Positions 42,623 through 50,626 of a DNA stretch of 64,000 nt are shown here, in pieces (the stretch's first letter is position 1; every line of letters starts with the position of its first letter). The notes beneath the pieces are model-generated. The model searched no databases and had not been told where the DNA came from. It saw only the letters and a program-made list of their open reading frames with translations. A program made the position numbers and the translations under genes. The stretch comes from DASWOJ01 sp036398775 (GTDB lineage: Bacteria > Pseudomonadota > Alphaproteobacteria > Acetobacterales > Acetobacteraceae), in contig DASWOJ010000137.1 of NCBI GenBank assembly GCA_036398775.1, positions 1-64,000 on the forward strand, read 5' to 3'.

Positions 42623-45220
42623 GTGGACCAACAGGTTGCCGGCGCTGCCGGTAGGGAGGGCGCGGGCGTCGTCGCCCGACGCCTGCGGAGCATCTTCAGC
42701 GGCTCCGTCGGCAACCTGATCGAGTGGTACGATTTCTATATCTACAACTCGTTCTCCATCTACTTCGCCAGCCAGTTCAGCAGCAGCACCGATCCAACGG
42801 TGCAGTTCCTGAACATCTACGGCATCTACGCCATCGCCTTCCTGATCCGCCCGGTCGGCGGCATCCTGCTGGGATACTACGCCGACATGCGCGGCCGCCG
42901 CGCCGCGCTGACCCTGTCGGTGATGCTGATGTGCGCGGCGTCCCTGATGATCGCCGTGATCCCCACCTACGGGCAGATCGGCATCGCGGCGCCGATTCTG
43001 TTGCTGGTCGCACGGCTGATCCAGGGGCTGTCGCTCGGCGGGGAGTATGCGGCGTCCGCCACCTACCTGTCCGAGATTTCGCTGAGCCGGCGCCGCGGCT
43101 TCTACACCTCGTTCCAGTATGTCACCCTCATCGGCGGCCAGGTTCTGGCGTCGCTGCTGCTGATCGTGATGCAGCAACGGCTGACCAGCGCGCAGTTGGT
43201 GTCATGGGGCTGGCGCGTGCCCTTCGTCATTGGTGCGCTGCTGGCGGTCTATGGCCTGTATCTCCGACGCAACATGCTCGAAACCGAGGACTTCGCCCGC
43301 GCCTCCCGCAGCCGCCGGGAAAGTCCGTTGCGGGAGGTGTTCCGCCACCCGCGCGAGCTGTTCCTGGTGTTCGGCCTGACGATGGGCGGCACCGCGGCGT
43401 TCTACACCTTCAGCACCTACATGCCGACCTTCCTGGTCAATACCGTAAAGCTGTCGCGTGAGGATGCGACGCTGGTGTCGTTCGGCACCCTGTTCTTCTT
43501 CGCGGCGCTGCAGCCGGTGCTGGGCGCACTGTCCGACCATATCGGGCGCAAGCCGGTGCTGCTGTGGTTCGGCCTGATGGGGACGCTGTGCACCTATTTC
43601 ATCATGACGGCGATGGCGGCCACGCGGGACGTGCTGACCGTGACGCTGCTGCTGATGACGGCGCTGGGCATCGTGTCCGGCTACACCAGCATCAACGCCG
43701 TGGTGAAGGCGGAGTTGTTCCCGGCCGGGGTGCGCGCCCTCGGGGTGGGGCTGCCCTACGCGGTCGCGGCGTCGGTGTTCGGCGGCTCCGCGCCTTATGT
43801 GGCGCTCTGGTTCAAGGATCAGGGGCACGAGAGCTGGTTCTTCATCTACATCACCGCGCTGATCTTCGGCTCGCTGCTGGTTTACGCCACGATGCGGGAA
43901 ACCAAGGCGGCATCGCTGATCGCCGAACCCGGCGCGCCCCTCCCAGCCTCGCCCCGTGCGGAAGTGCCGGGTGCAGGAATGCCGGGCGCGGGCCTTCGCG
44001 CTACGGCCATGCCCGCCCGCCGCCGCGGCCGTCCGCTGGTCTGGATCACCATGCTGGGCGCAGCAGGCGTCGTCATCGCCACCCTGCTGTTCAGCCAAAG
44101 GTTCTGGAGCAACACGGCAGAGCCTGCAAAGGAGCCACCGCCGGCCACGCCGCGATCCGAGGCAAGCGCAGCGCCTGCCGCCCCGCTTCCTTCATCCCTG
44201 CCTCCTGCACCCTCGGCCGCAACTCCCGGCGCAGCGGCCGTGTCTTCGAAGCCCGATGCCGCCGCACTCCCGCCGGTGGCGCCGGCGCTTACCGGTGACG
44301 GGACGGCGCGGTCTGGAGTCCCCGCCGGCTCCATGGGATCAGGCGCTGCCGTCACGCCGCAAGCCGGTCCGGCCGCTGCACCACCTGCTTCTGCATCCGC
44401 GCCAATTGCTGGTCCTGACACGCTGGCGCGGGAACCCGCCGGTACCGGGGTCACCGCTTCGCCGACGCAGACCGCAGCCAAGGTCGAGTCCGCGCCGGCA
44501 ACGCCATCGGCAACCGCCGAAGCCGCCCATGCGCCCGCCGCCGTCGCTGCCCCGAGCATGGTCGAGCTTCCCGGCGGGTCCTTCCGCATGGGCAGCAGCG
44601 ACGACCCTGCGGAGCGTCCGGCCCACTCCGTGACGGTCGCGCCGTTCCTGCTGGCCACCCATGCGGCAACCGTCCGCGAGTGGCAGCAGTGCGTGGATGC
44701 GAATGCCTGCCCGGCCGTGTCCAAGGGCAAGCCTGACGAACCCGTCACCAACGTAAGCTGGGACGATGCCAAGGGCTACGCCGCCTGGCTGTCCGGTGCC
44801 ACCAAGCAGCCCTACCGGCTGCCGACCGAGGCGGAGTGGGAATATGCCGCCCGGGCCGGGACGGAGACACGTTATGCGTGGGGCAACGCGGTTGTGCCAG
44901 GCAAGGTGAGCTGCAAGGGGTGCGCCGGCCCGGTCAGCGTGCAATACCCGCCGCGGGTTGACGCTTATCCGCCGAATGCCTTCGGACTGCTTGGCATGGG
45001 TGGCGGCGTGGCCGAATGGGTCTCCGATTGCTGGCACCGCACCTACCAGGGCGCGCCGCGCAACGGCTCCGGGTGGGACGTCCCGAACTGCCGCGAACGG
45101 GTGCTGCGCGGCGGCTCATGGATGGAGGACGCCAGCGCGATCCGCCCCGCCAGCCGGCAATCCTATAACGCCACCATCCGCTATCCCACGCATGGCATCC
45201 GCCTTGCCCGGTCCAGGTGA
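42623..45220 (+). CDS. KgtP-like alpha-ketoglutarate permease fused to a formylglycine-generating-enzyme-like (SUMF) domain
   Basis: An 865-residue fusion. Residues 15-440 are a 12-helix metabolite:H+ symporter very close to KgtP: GNLIEWYDFYIYNSFSIYF, GLSLGGEYAASATYLSE, GFYTSFQYVTLIGGQ and GVRALGVGLPYAVA. After a basic stretch (ARRRGRP) comes a thirteenth helix (LVWITMLGAAGVVIATLLF, about 470-490), which would place the rest in the periplasm. A Pro/Ala/Ser linker of about 150 residues leads to an FGE-sulfatase domain from about 644: MVELPGGSFRMGSS, PVTNVSWDDAKGYAAWLS, YRLPTEAEWEYAARAG and RVLRGGSWMED. The cysteines that form the FGE active site are absent, so a binding or sensory role is more likely. 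The GTG start lies 13 nt after maeB. Confidence 0.88.
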   Translation: MDQQVAGAAGREGAGVVARRLRSIFSGSVGNLIEWYDFYIYNSFSIYFASQFSSSTDPTVQFLNIYGIYAIAFLIRPVGGILLGYYADMRGRRAALTLSVMLMCAASLMIAVIPTYGQIGIAAPILLLVARLIQGLSLGGEYAASATYLSEISLSRRRGFYTSFQYVTLIGGQVLASLLLIVMQQRLTSAQLVSWGWRVPFVIGALLAVYGLYLRRNMLETEDFARASRSRRESPLREVFRHPRELFLVFGLTMGGTAAFYTFSTYMPTFLVNTVKLSREDATLVSFGTLFFFAALQPVLGALSDHIGRKPVLLWFGLMGTLCTYFIMTAMAATRDVLTVTLLLMTALGIVSGYTSINAVVKAELFPAGVRALGVGLPYAVAASVFGGSAPYVALWFKDQGHESWFFIYITALIFGSLLVYATMRETKAASLIAEPGAPLPASPRAEVPGAGMPGAGLRATAMPARRRGRPLVWITMLGAAGVVIATLLFSQRFWSNTAEPAKEPPPATPRSEASAAPAAPLPSSLPPAPSAATPGAAAVSSKPDAAALPPVAPALTGDGTARSGVPAGSMGSGAAVTPQAGPAAAPPASASAPIAGPDTLAREPAGTGVTASPTQTAAKVESAPATPSATAEAAHAPAAVAAPSMVELPGGSFRMGSSDDPAERPAHSVTVAPFLLATHAATVREWQQCVDANACPAVSKGKPDEPVTNVSWDDAKGYAAWLSGATKQPYRLPTEAEWEYAARAGTETRYAWGNAVVPGKVSCKGCAGPVSVQYPPRVDAYPPNAFGLLGMGGGVAEWVSDCWHRTYQGAPRNGSGWDVPNCRERVLRGGSWMEDASAIRPASRQSYNATIRYPTHGIRLARSR

Positions 45221-45280
45221 GCCGGCACGGCTGGTGAACCGCTGCATGATGCGGCACCCGCCAGGCCGGTTCATGCCGGT

Positions 45281-46099
45281 TTAAGGCGACCGCATCCGCC
45301 AAAGCTCCCATGCCCGCCCGACCAGCCCATTGCCGGTCTGCGCTGCCATAGCCGCCTCCTCGGTCGTCAGGAACGTCACCGGCCCCAGCCGCTGCGCGTC
45401 CGACTGCAGCCTCGCGTTGACCTCGGCATAGACCGCCCGGAACACCGTCTGCCGCACGTCCGCACCCACCGTGGTCGAGCCATGTCCGCGCATCAGCACC
45501 ACCGAGTGCCCGCCCAGGGTCCAGGCCAGCGCATCCCCCAACGCATCCGACCGCACCAGCAGGTCCGTCGCCGGGCCGGCCACGTCCCTGATCTCGAACA
45601 CCGGCGTGTCCGGCCCCAAGAAACCCGCCAGGTGAAACACCGGGCGCAGCGCCGCGCCGCCTGCCACCCCGAACGGTATGATCCCCACCGAATGGCTGTG
45701 CACAACAGCCATCACGTCCGGACGTGCCCGGTAGATCGCGCCGTGGATGAACCGCTCCAAATAAGGCGTCCGTCCAGCCGCAGCCACCGGCGTGCTGTCC
45801 AGCTCGAACTCCATGATGTCCGCCGCCTGCACCAGAGCCGGCGCCATGCTGCGGGACAGCAAATAGCGGTCGGCCTGCTTGTCATGCCGGACGCTGACAT
45901 GACCGAACCCGTCCACCACGCCCTGGTCGAACAGGATGTGGTTGGCCGCCACCAAATCAGCGACCAGCGCCGGGGACGGTGCCGGCGCAGCCTCCGCAGC
46001 ACCGGCCGGGACCGGAAGGAACGCCGCAGCCAGCCCGGTCATGCCGCAGCGCAGGCAGCCCCGCCGGGTCAGCGGCAGCGTCAGGTCGCGGGCGTCCAC
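45281..46099 (-). CDS. Exported class II aldolase/adducin-family protein
   Basis: A 272-residue class II aldolase-fold protein. The metal-binding His residues are in VVHSHSVGI and LMRGHGSTTVG, and the early motif GFGHVSVRH is typical. It begins with a probable Tat signal (TRRGCLRCGMTGLAAAFLPVPAGAA), unusual for a family that is normally cytosolic. Relatives cleave phosphorylated sugars or decarboxylate small acids; the substrate here is unknown. The first 19 nt overlap the end of the metallo-hydrolase gene, so the two are co-translated. Confidence 0.85.
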   Translation of the reverse strand: MDARDLTLPLTRRGCLRCGMTGLAAAFLPVPAGAAEAAPAPSPALVADLVAANHILFDQGVVDGFGHVSVRHDKQADRYLLSRSMAPALVQAADIMEFELDSTPVAAAGRTPYLERFIHGAIYRARPDVMAVVHSHSVGIIPFGVAGGAALRPVFHLAGFLGPDTPVFEIRDVAGPATDLLVRSDALGDALAWTLGGHSVVLMRGHGSTTVGADVRQTVFRAVYAEVNARLQSDAQRLGPVTFLTTEEAAMAAQTGNGLVGRAWELWRMRSP

Positions 46100-47046
46100 A
46101 ACACCGGCGCCAGCGAGTAGCCATCACCTTCACGCACAATGTGCCCCGTCGCCGGGAATGGCGCATGGTAGAACGACACCTGCATCCGCTCCGTCGCGGC
46201 GATGTCCAGCATCCGGCGCCGGGTGGCCCGTGCCCCGGCGGCATCCTGGTCGAACACGGCGGACCAGTCGGGGTGGCGGGCGAAGATCAGGGTGTTGTTG
46301 GTCACGTCCGACATCACCAGCAGCTTCTGCCCGCCGGACGCGATGGCGAAGCAGGTGTGCCCCGGCGTATGCCCAGGCGCCCCGATGCTGGTGATGCCCG
46401 GCAGCACTTCCTTGTCCCATCCATAACGCGTGACCTGCCCTGCAACCGGGCCGAACACCCGGCGCACGTTGTCGAAGTTGGGCCGCAGCCCATCCGGGGA
46501 CGACGCACGCTTGTCGTCGCTGGTCCAGAAATCCCACTCCGCCGCAGGCACCATGATCTCCGCCCGCGGGAACACCGCGGTGCCGTCCCTGAGCCGGAAG
46601 CCGTTGATGTGGTCGGCATGGAAATGGCTGAACAGCACCACGTCAACCTGCGCCGGGTCGAACCCGGCGGCGCGGAAATTGCTCATCCAGGTGCCGCTGG
46701 TCGGCGCGCCCAGGTCGCCGTTGCCGGTGTCTATCAGCACCAGCTTGCCGCCGGTGCTGACCACCAGCGTCGTGAAGGTGATCGGAAACCGGTCGGTCGG
46801 CAGGAAGTTGTCCGCCAGGGCCTGCTGCACCGCGCCGGGTGGCGCGTTCGGAATGAAGCCGTCCAGGCTGCGGTATGCCAGGCCGTCATGGATGGCCGTG
46901 ACCCGGATGTCGCCGATGCCGTAGCGGTAGAAGCTGGGCATCTGGCTCGACGGAGGCGCGGCGCCGGCGGCATGCCGCAGCACCGAGGCGGCCGCCGCAG
47001 CTCCTATGGTGGACCCTATCAGGCGGCGTTTGATCGGCATGGCCAT
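46081..47046 (-). CDS. Exported metallo-beta-lactamase-fold hydrolase, methyl-parathion-hydrolase-like
   Basis: A 321-residue protein with an N-terminal export signal (KRRLIGSTIGAAAAASVL), possibly Tat. The fold and motifs resemble methyl parathion hydrolase and related lactonases: FYRYGIGDIRVTAIHDG, LVLIDTGNGDLG, SHFHADHINGF (H-x-H-x-D-H), APGHTPGHTCF, SDVTN and a late FPATGHIV. Such enzymes hydrolyse phosphotriesters or lactones in the periplasm. The native substrate is unknown. It is followed by the exported aldolase. Confidence 0.85.
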   Translation of the reverse strand: MAMPIKRRLIGSTIGAAAAASVLRHAAGAAPPSSQMPSFYRYGIGDIRVTAIHDGLAYRSLDGFIPNAPPGAVQQALADNFLPTDRFPITFTTLVVSTGGKLVLIDTGNGDLGAPTSGTWMSNFRAAGFDPAQVDVVLFSHFHADHINGFRLRDGTAVFPRAEIMVPAAEWDFWTSDDKRASSPDGLRPNFDNVRRVFGPVAGQVTRYGWDKEVLPGITSIGAPGHTPGHTCFAIASGGQKLLVMSDVTNNTLIFARHPDWSAVFDQDAAGARATRRRMLDIAATERMQVSFYHAPFPATGHIVREGDGYSLAPVLWTPAT

Positions 47047-47071
47047 GTCTCCAGCAGCATTGCCGGAAAGA

Positions 47072-47803
47072 CTAGGCCGGGTTGCCGTCTATCTGCCAGC
47101 CCACCGTGCTCGGCAATGCGGACGATGTCGGCGCCGGCTCAGCCGCGCGTGGCGCCGGCACGGCACCCTCCTGGATCATCTCGATCCGGCCGGTGATCTG
47201 GCCGCCGTCCTCCACCTGCAAACGGCGGCAGCGGGCGGTACCGAGCACCTTGCCCGTGGCGCGCACGATCAGGTTGCCGCGGGCGGTCAGGGTGCCGTCA
47301 ATGACGCCGGCGATCTCCGCGTCCTCGACCTCAACCTCGCCCTTGAAGATGCCGCCCTGGGCAATGCTCAGCTCCGTCGCCTGGATCATGCTGGCCTCGA
47401 CCGTACCCTCGACCACCAGACGCTCCGCGTCGGTGACGGTCCCCTGCAGCGAGATGCCGCGGCCGACGACCAGCGTGCGCCGCTCGGCCGGCTCGCGTAT
47501 GCGGTTGGGCGGAACACCGGGGCGGGGCTGCACGCCAGCCATGCCCGGCATCGGCGCCGGGCCGGGCGGGGTCGGGACGGGGGGAGAATTGGGGGCAGGG
47601 AACGGTGTGCGGCCCATAACGGGAGCCTCCTTCGGCGCGGCGGGACGGTAAGGGGGAACGCCGACGCCGTTATCCACGGGCGGATAGGGCGGCGGAGGCG
47701 GAACGGGCAAGGCGTCGGGCTTGGCATGAGGAAGCGCGTCCCCGCCGCCAGGCGGCCCGGGGGCGTCATCAGAGGCTTGGTCGGGTTTGCGGCGCTTGAA
47801 CAA
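47072..47803 (-). CDS. Bactofilin-family cytoskeletal protein
   Basis: A 243-residue polymer-forming bactofilin (DUF583). A proline-rich N-terminal half of about 115 residues precedes the beta-helical core: RTLVVGRGISLQGTVTDAER, LVVEGTVEASM, GIFKGEVEVEDAEIAG and GTLTARGNLIVRATGKV. Bactofilins assemble into membrane-associated filaments that shape cells or localise envelope enzymes. The start is taken as the TTG at 47803, giving M-F-K-R-R-K, the common bactofilin beginning, with GGAGG upstream. An in-frame start 34 codons earlier is unlikely. Confidence 0.9.
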   Translation of the reverse strand: MFKRRKPDQASDDAPGPPGGGDALPHAKPDALPVPPPPPYPPVDNGVGVPPYRPAAPKEAPVMGRTPFPAPNSPPVPTPPGPAPMPGMAGVQPRPGVPPNRIREPAERRTLVVGRGISLQGTVTDAERLVVEGTVEASMIQATELSIAQGGIFKGEVEVEDAEIAGVIDGTLTARGNLIVRATGKVLGTARCRRLQVEDGGQITGRIEMIQEGAVPAPRAAEPAPTSSALPSTVGWQIDGNPA

Positions 47804-47923
47804 GGGGACACCCCTCCAGGGATGCCCGCCCGTCGCAGGAGCGGCAGGCGGTGCGGTCGGAAGGGTTGCCCCTAACATGCCGTGATGCCGCGCAACAACC
47901 CGCAAACACGAACGCGGGAGTGC

Positions 47924-48610
47924 CTACAGCAGCCGCGCCGCCCAGCCCCCCTTCTGCCGATGCAGCACGTGCACCATCGCCGCCGTGCCCAGCACCGGCA
48001 CGAACAGGTTGAGCACCGGCACCACGCTGGCCGCCGCCAGCGCCGCCCCTTGCGCCAGCACGATGAAGCGGCGCGAGTCGTACAACGCCAATGCCTCCTG
48101 CCGGCTCATGCGCCGCATGGCGACGCCCACGAACAGGCCGCGGCCAATGGCCCATCCCGTGATGATCCAGCCCAGCACCAGCCCGACCCCCGGCAGCGCC
48201 ACCAGCAGCACCAGCGCCACCACCTGCAGCGCCAGCACCTGCAACCCCAGCACCGCCCCGTCCCAGGCCTGCACCGTCAGCGGCGCACCCTGGGGCCGCG
48301 GCAGCCCCGGGTAGAACCGCTGGTCCACGGCGTCGGCGATGCGGTCCATATACAATGTTGCCACCAGCAGCGCGGCGGGCACGAACAAATACACCGACAG
48401 GAACGCCGTCCCGGCCCCGCCCAGGATCGCCGCCAGCCAGGCCAGCCACGCCGGCCAGCCCGGCGCCGTCACCAGCGCCTGCACCCCCCACACCACCGCC
48501 GCCAGGATCGCCAGGAACAGCACCAGCGACAGCGCCAGGCTGCGCAGCACGGCGCCGAGGAACACCGGGTCGTCAAGCTGGGCCGCAGCACGCAGCAGGG
48601 GTTGGAACAT
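47924..48610 (-). CDS. EI24-domain (CysZ-like) membrane protein
   Basis: A 228-residue inner-membrane protein with about four to six hydrophobic helices (LALSLVLFLAILAAVVWGV, GAGTAFLSVYLFVPAALLVAT, VLALQVVALVLLVALPGVGLV, ASVVPVLNLFVPVLGTAAMVH). The segment DRIADAVDQRFYP and the C-terminal NLFVPVLGTAAMVHVLHR are typical of EI24/CysZ relatives. CysZ imports sulfate in enterobacteria; that role cannot be assumed here. It lies upstream of the bactofilin gene on the same strand. Confidence 0.85.
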   Translation of the reverse strand: MFQPLLRAAAQLDDPVFLGAVLRSLALSLVLFLAILAAVVWGVQALVTAPGWPAWLAWLAAILGGAGTAFLSVYLFVPAALLVATLYMDRIADAVDQRFYPGLPRPQGAPLTVQAWDGAVLGLQVLALQVVALVLLVALPGVGLVLGWIITGWAIGRGLFVGVAMRRMSRQEALALYDSRRFIVLAQGAALAAASVVPVLNLFVPVLGTAAMVHVLHRQKGGWAARLL

Positions 48611-48694
48611 CGGGCCTCCTGGGTTGCCGTGGATGGGGCCGGATGTTAGGCGCAGCCGCCGCCTCGCACACCCCCAGCCCCGTCAGGACCCTCA

Positions 48695-49687
48695 ATGCCC
48701 CAAAACCAGCCCCGTTTCGACATCCTGGGCATCGGCAACGCCATCGTGGACGTGGTCGCGCCCACCGGCGAGGATTTCCTGTCCCGGCACGACCTGCGCA
48801 AGGGCGGCATGGCGCTGATCTCGGCCGAACAGGCCCAGGCGCTGTATGCCGCGATGCCGCCGGGCCAGGAGAGCAGCGGCGGCTCGGCTGCCAACACCTG
48901 CGCCGTCGCCGCCGGGCTGGGCGCGCGCGTGGCCTACCTCGGCAAGGTCGCCAGCGACGCCCTGGGAAGCGTGTTTCGGCAAGACATCACCGCGGCGGGA
49001 GTGCACTTCCCGACGTCGCCGCTGGACGGCGGAGCGCCGACCGCGCGTTGCCTGATCGCCGTCACCCCGGACGGGCAGCGGACCATGAGCACCTTCCTCG
49101 GCGCCTGCGTCACCTTCGGCCTTGGCGACCTGGACGAGGCCGCCGTGGCCGACAGCGCCGTCACCTACCTGGAAGGCTACCTGTTCGACCCTCCGGCGGC
49201 GAAGGCAGCGTTCCACCGGGCGGCGGAGGTGGCGCACGGCGCCGGGCGGCTGGTGGCGCTGTCGCTGTCCGACGCCTTTTGCGTGGACCGGCATCGCGAC
49301 GCCTTCCGCGCCCTGGTCGCCGGGTCGGTGGACATCCTGTTCGCCAACGAGGCCGAGCTGTGCAGCCTGTATGAGGAGAATGTCTGGGAGGATGCGGCGG
49401 CCCGCGCCGGCCAGGACGTGGACCTGGCCGTGCTGACCCGCGGCAGTGATGGCAGCCTGGTGCTGCGCGGGGCCGAGCGGGTGGAGGTCGCCGCCGCCCC
49501 GGCGCAGGTGGTGGACACCACCGGCGCCGGCGATGCCTATGCCGCCGGCTTCCTTGCTGCCCACGCCGCCGGACACCCGCTAGCGGCGTGCGGCCAGTTG
49601 GGCAGCCTCGCTGCAGCGGCAGTGATCGAGACGTATGGCGCACGGCCCGCAGTTGACCTGCGCGCAATGGCGGCACAGGTGGCCTGA
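48695..49687 (+). CDS. PfkB-family carbohydrate kinase, adenosine-kinase-like
   Basis: A 330-residue ribokinase-fold kinase. GNAIVDVVAPTGEDFL at the start and GGSAANTCAVAAGLGARVAYLGKV are the first PfkB signature. DTTGAGDAYAAGFLAAH holds the anion hole and catalytic Asp. The alphaproteobacterial members closest to this pattern are usually named adenosine kinase. It would phosphorylate adenosine or a sugar with ATP in the cytosol. It stands alone on the plus strand. Confidence 0.9.
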   Translation: MPQNQPRFDILGIGNAIVDVVAPTGEDFLSRHDLRKGGMALISAEQAQALYAAMPPGQESSGGSAANTCAVAAGLGARVAYLGKVASDALGSVFRQDITAAGVHFPTSPLDGGAPTARCLIAVTPDGQRTMSTFLGACVTFGLGDLDEAAVADSAVTYLEGYLFDPPAAKAAFHRAAEVAHGAGRLVALSLSDAFCVDRHRDAFRALVAGSVDILFANEAELCSLYEENVWEDAAARAGQDVDLAVLTRGSDGSLVLRGAERVEVAAAPAQVVDTTGAGDAYAAGFLAAHAAGHPLAACGQLGSLAAAAVIETYGARPAVDLRAMAAQVA

Positions 49688-49794
49688 GCAGGGCGGCGAG
49701 GCGCCAGGCCGGAACCAACACAGGACTGACTCGTTCCGGTTCGGGACATGGTGCCGCGTGCGCGCTGGCTACCGCCGTGACGGGAGACTGCCTG

Positions 49795-50214
49795 ATGCGC
49801 AAGGTTCTACTGACGTGCGTGGCTTTGCTTTCCCTGCCGGTCGGGCCAGTGCTGGCCCAGCAGGCGATTCCGAATGGCAGCGCCGTTGACATTCCGGCTC
49901 CTGCCGGACCCAGCAGCGTGGGCGTCACGCCCAGCGCCAACGCTTTGCCGGACACCGGCACCGTGAGCGGCGGCGGCATGACCGGGCTTCGGCCGATGCG
50001 CGGCCAGCCCAAGCAGGCCGTCGGCATGAACCACTTCACCCATAAGCCGCCGCCGACTCCGGCCCGCTCCAACGGGAAGCGGCGCGGCAGCCCCGCGAAC
50101 CATACCAGCGCGATCAGCAACGATGGCGTCAATGCGCCGCGCCCGGGTAGTGGCGCCGCCGGCGCATCAACAAGCGGTACAGCGGCGCGCTTCACGACCA
50201 CAGGGGCGATGTAG
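49795..50214 (+). CDS. Small secreted protein of unknown function
   Basis: A 139-residue protein with a clear signal peptide (MRKVLLTCVALLSLPVGPVLAQ). The mature part is low-complexity, rich in Ala, Gly, Pro, Ser and Thr, without cysteines or recognised domains. The ATG at 49795 is chosen because it starts the signal peptide; an earlier in-frame start adds six polar residues. Probably periplasmic and disordered. No family recognised. Confidence 0.65.
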   Translation: MRKVLLTCVALLSLPVGPVLAQQAIPNGSAVDIPAPAGPSSVGVTPSANALPDTGTVSGGGMTGLRPMRGQPKQAVGMNHFTHKPPPTPARSNGKRRGSPANHTSAISNDGVNAPRPGSGAAGASTSGTAARFTTTGAM

Positions 50215-50619
50215 CCCGAGACCGCGCCTGGCCTGCCGGACCCGTAGTCCCGGCGGCAACCTCCCGCAGGCTGTCCTCCCGGGGCGCCGCGTGCTCTGTG
50301 CTCCAACCAGAACGGTGCGGCGCAACGTGCGCTCGGTGGCCATCATTGGCTGCAGTCGAACCTTTCCGGATCGCAGCCCTATGAATAAGGAGCAGCCGAC
50401 GCCCGGCGGAAGAAGCGTGGTCGGGTCTGGGGACGTGTCACCGAACTGCAGCCGTCCGGTTAGGCCCCGCAGGCCTGCTTAGCTTCCTTCTTTGTTCGCA
50501 GACCTCCAAAGATTTGCTTAGAGCACGGTCGGTTCAGATGGAAACGCCAGACATGCTCGAGCCCTATGTTTTCGCGTGCATTGTCCGGCGCAAATAGGGC
50601 TGTTTGCGCCAGACATGCT
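50215..50619. other. Intergenic region, 405 bp, with palindromic repeats near its right end
   Basis: No gene supported. The right third is AT-richer and holds the palindromic element at 50518-50626. The left part shows nothing recognisable. Confidence 0.6.
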
Positions 50620-50626
50620 CTAGAAC
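50518..50626. repeat. Palindromic intergenic element with hairpins and a 14-bp direct repeat
   Basis: TTAGAGCA (50518-50525) pairs with TGCTCTAG near the far end. CGCCAGACATGCTC occurs twice in direct orientation, beginning near 50545 and 50607. In between, GGCGCAAA (50587-50594) and TTTGCGCC (50603-50610) form a perfect 8-bp stem with an 8-nt loop. It lies at the 3' end of the chemoreceptor gene and may act as its terminator. It resembles the GAGCATG-type palindromes of alphaproteobacteria. Confidence 0.6.
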
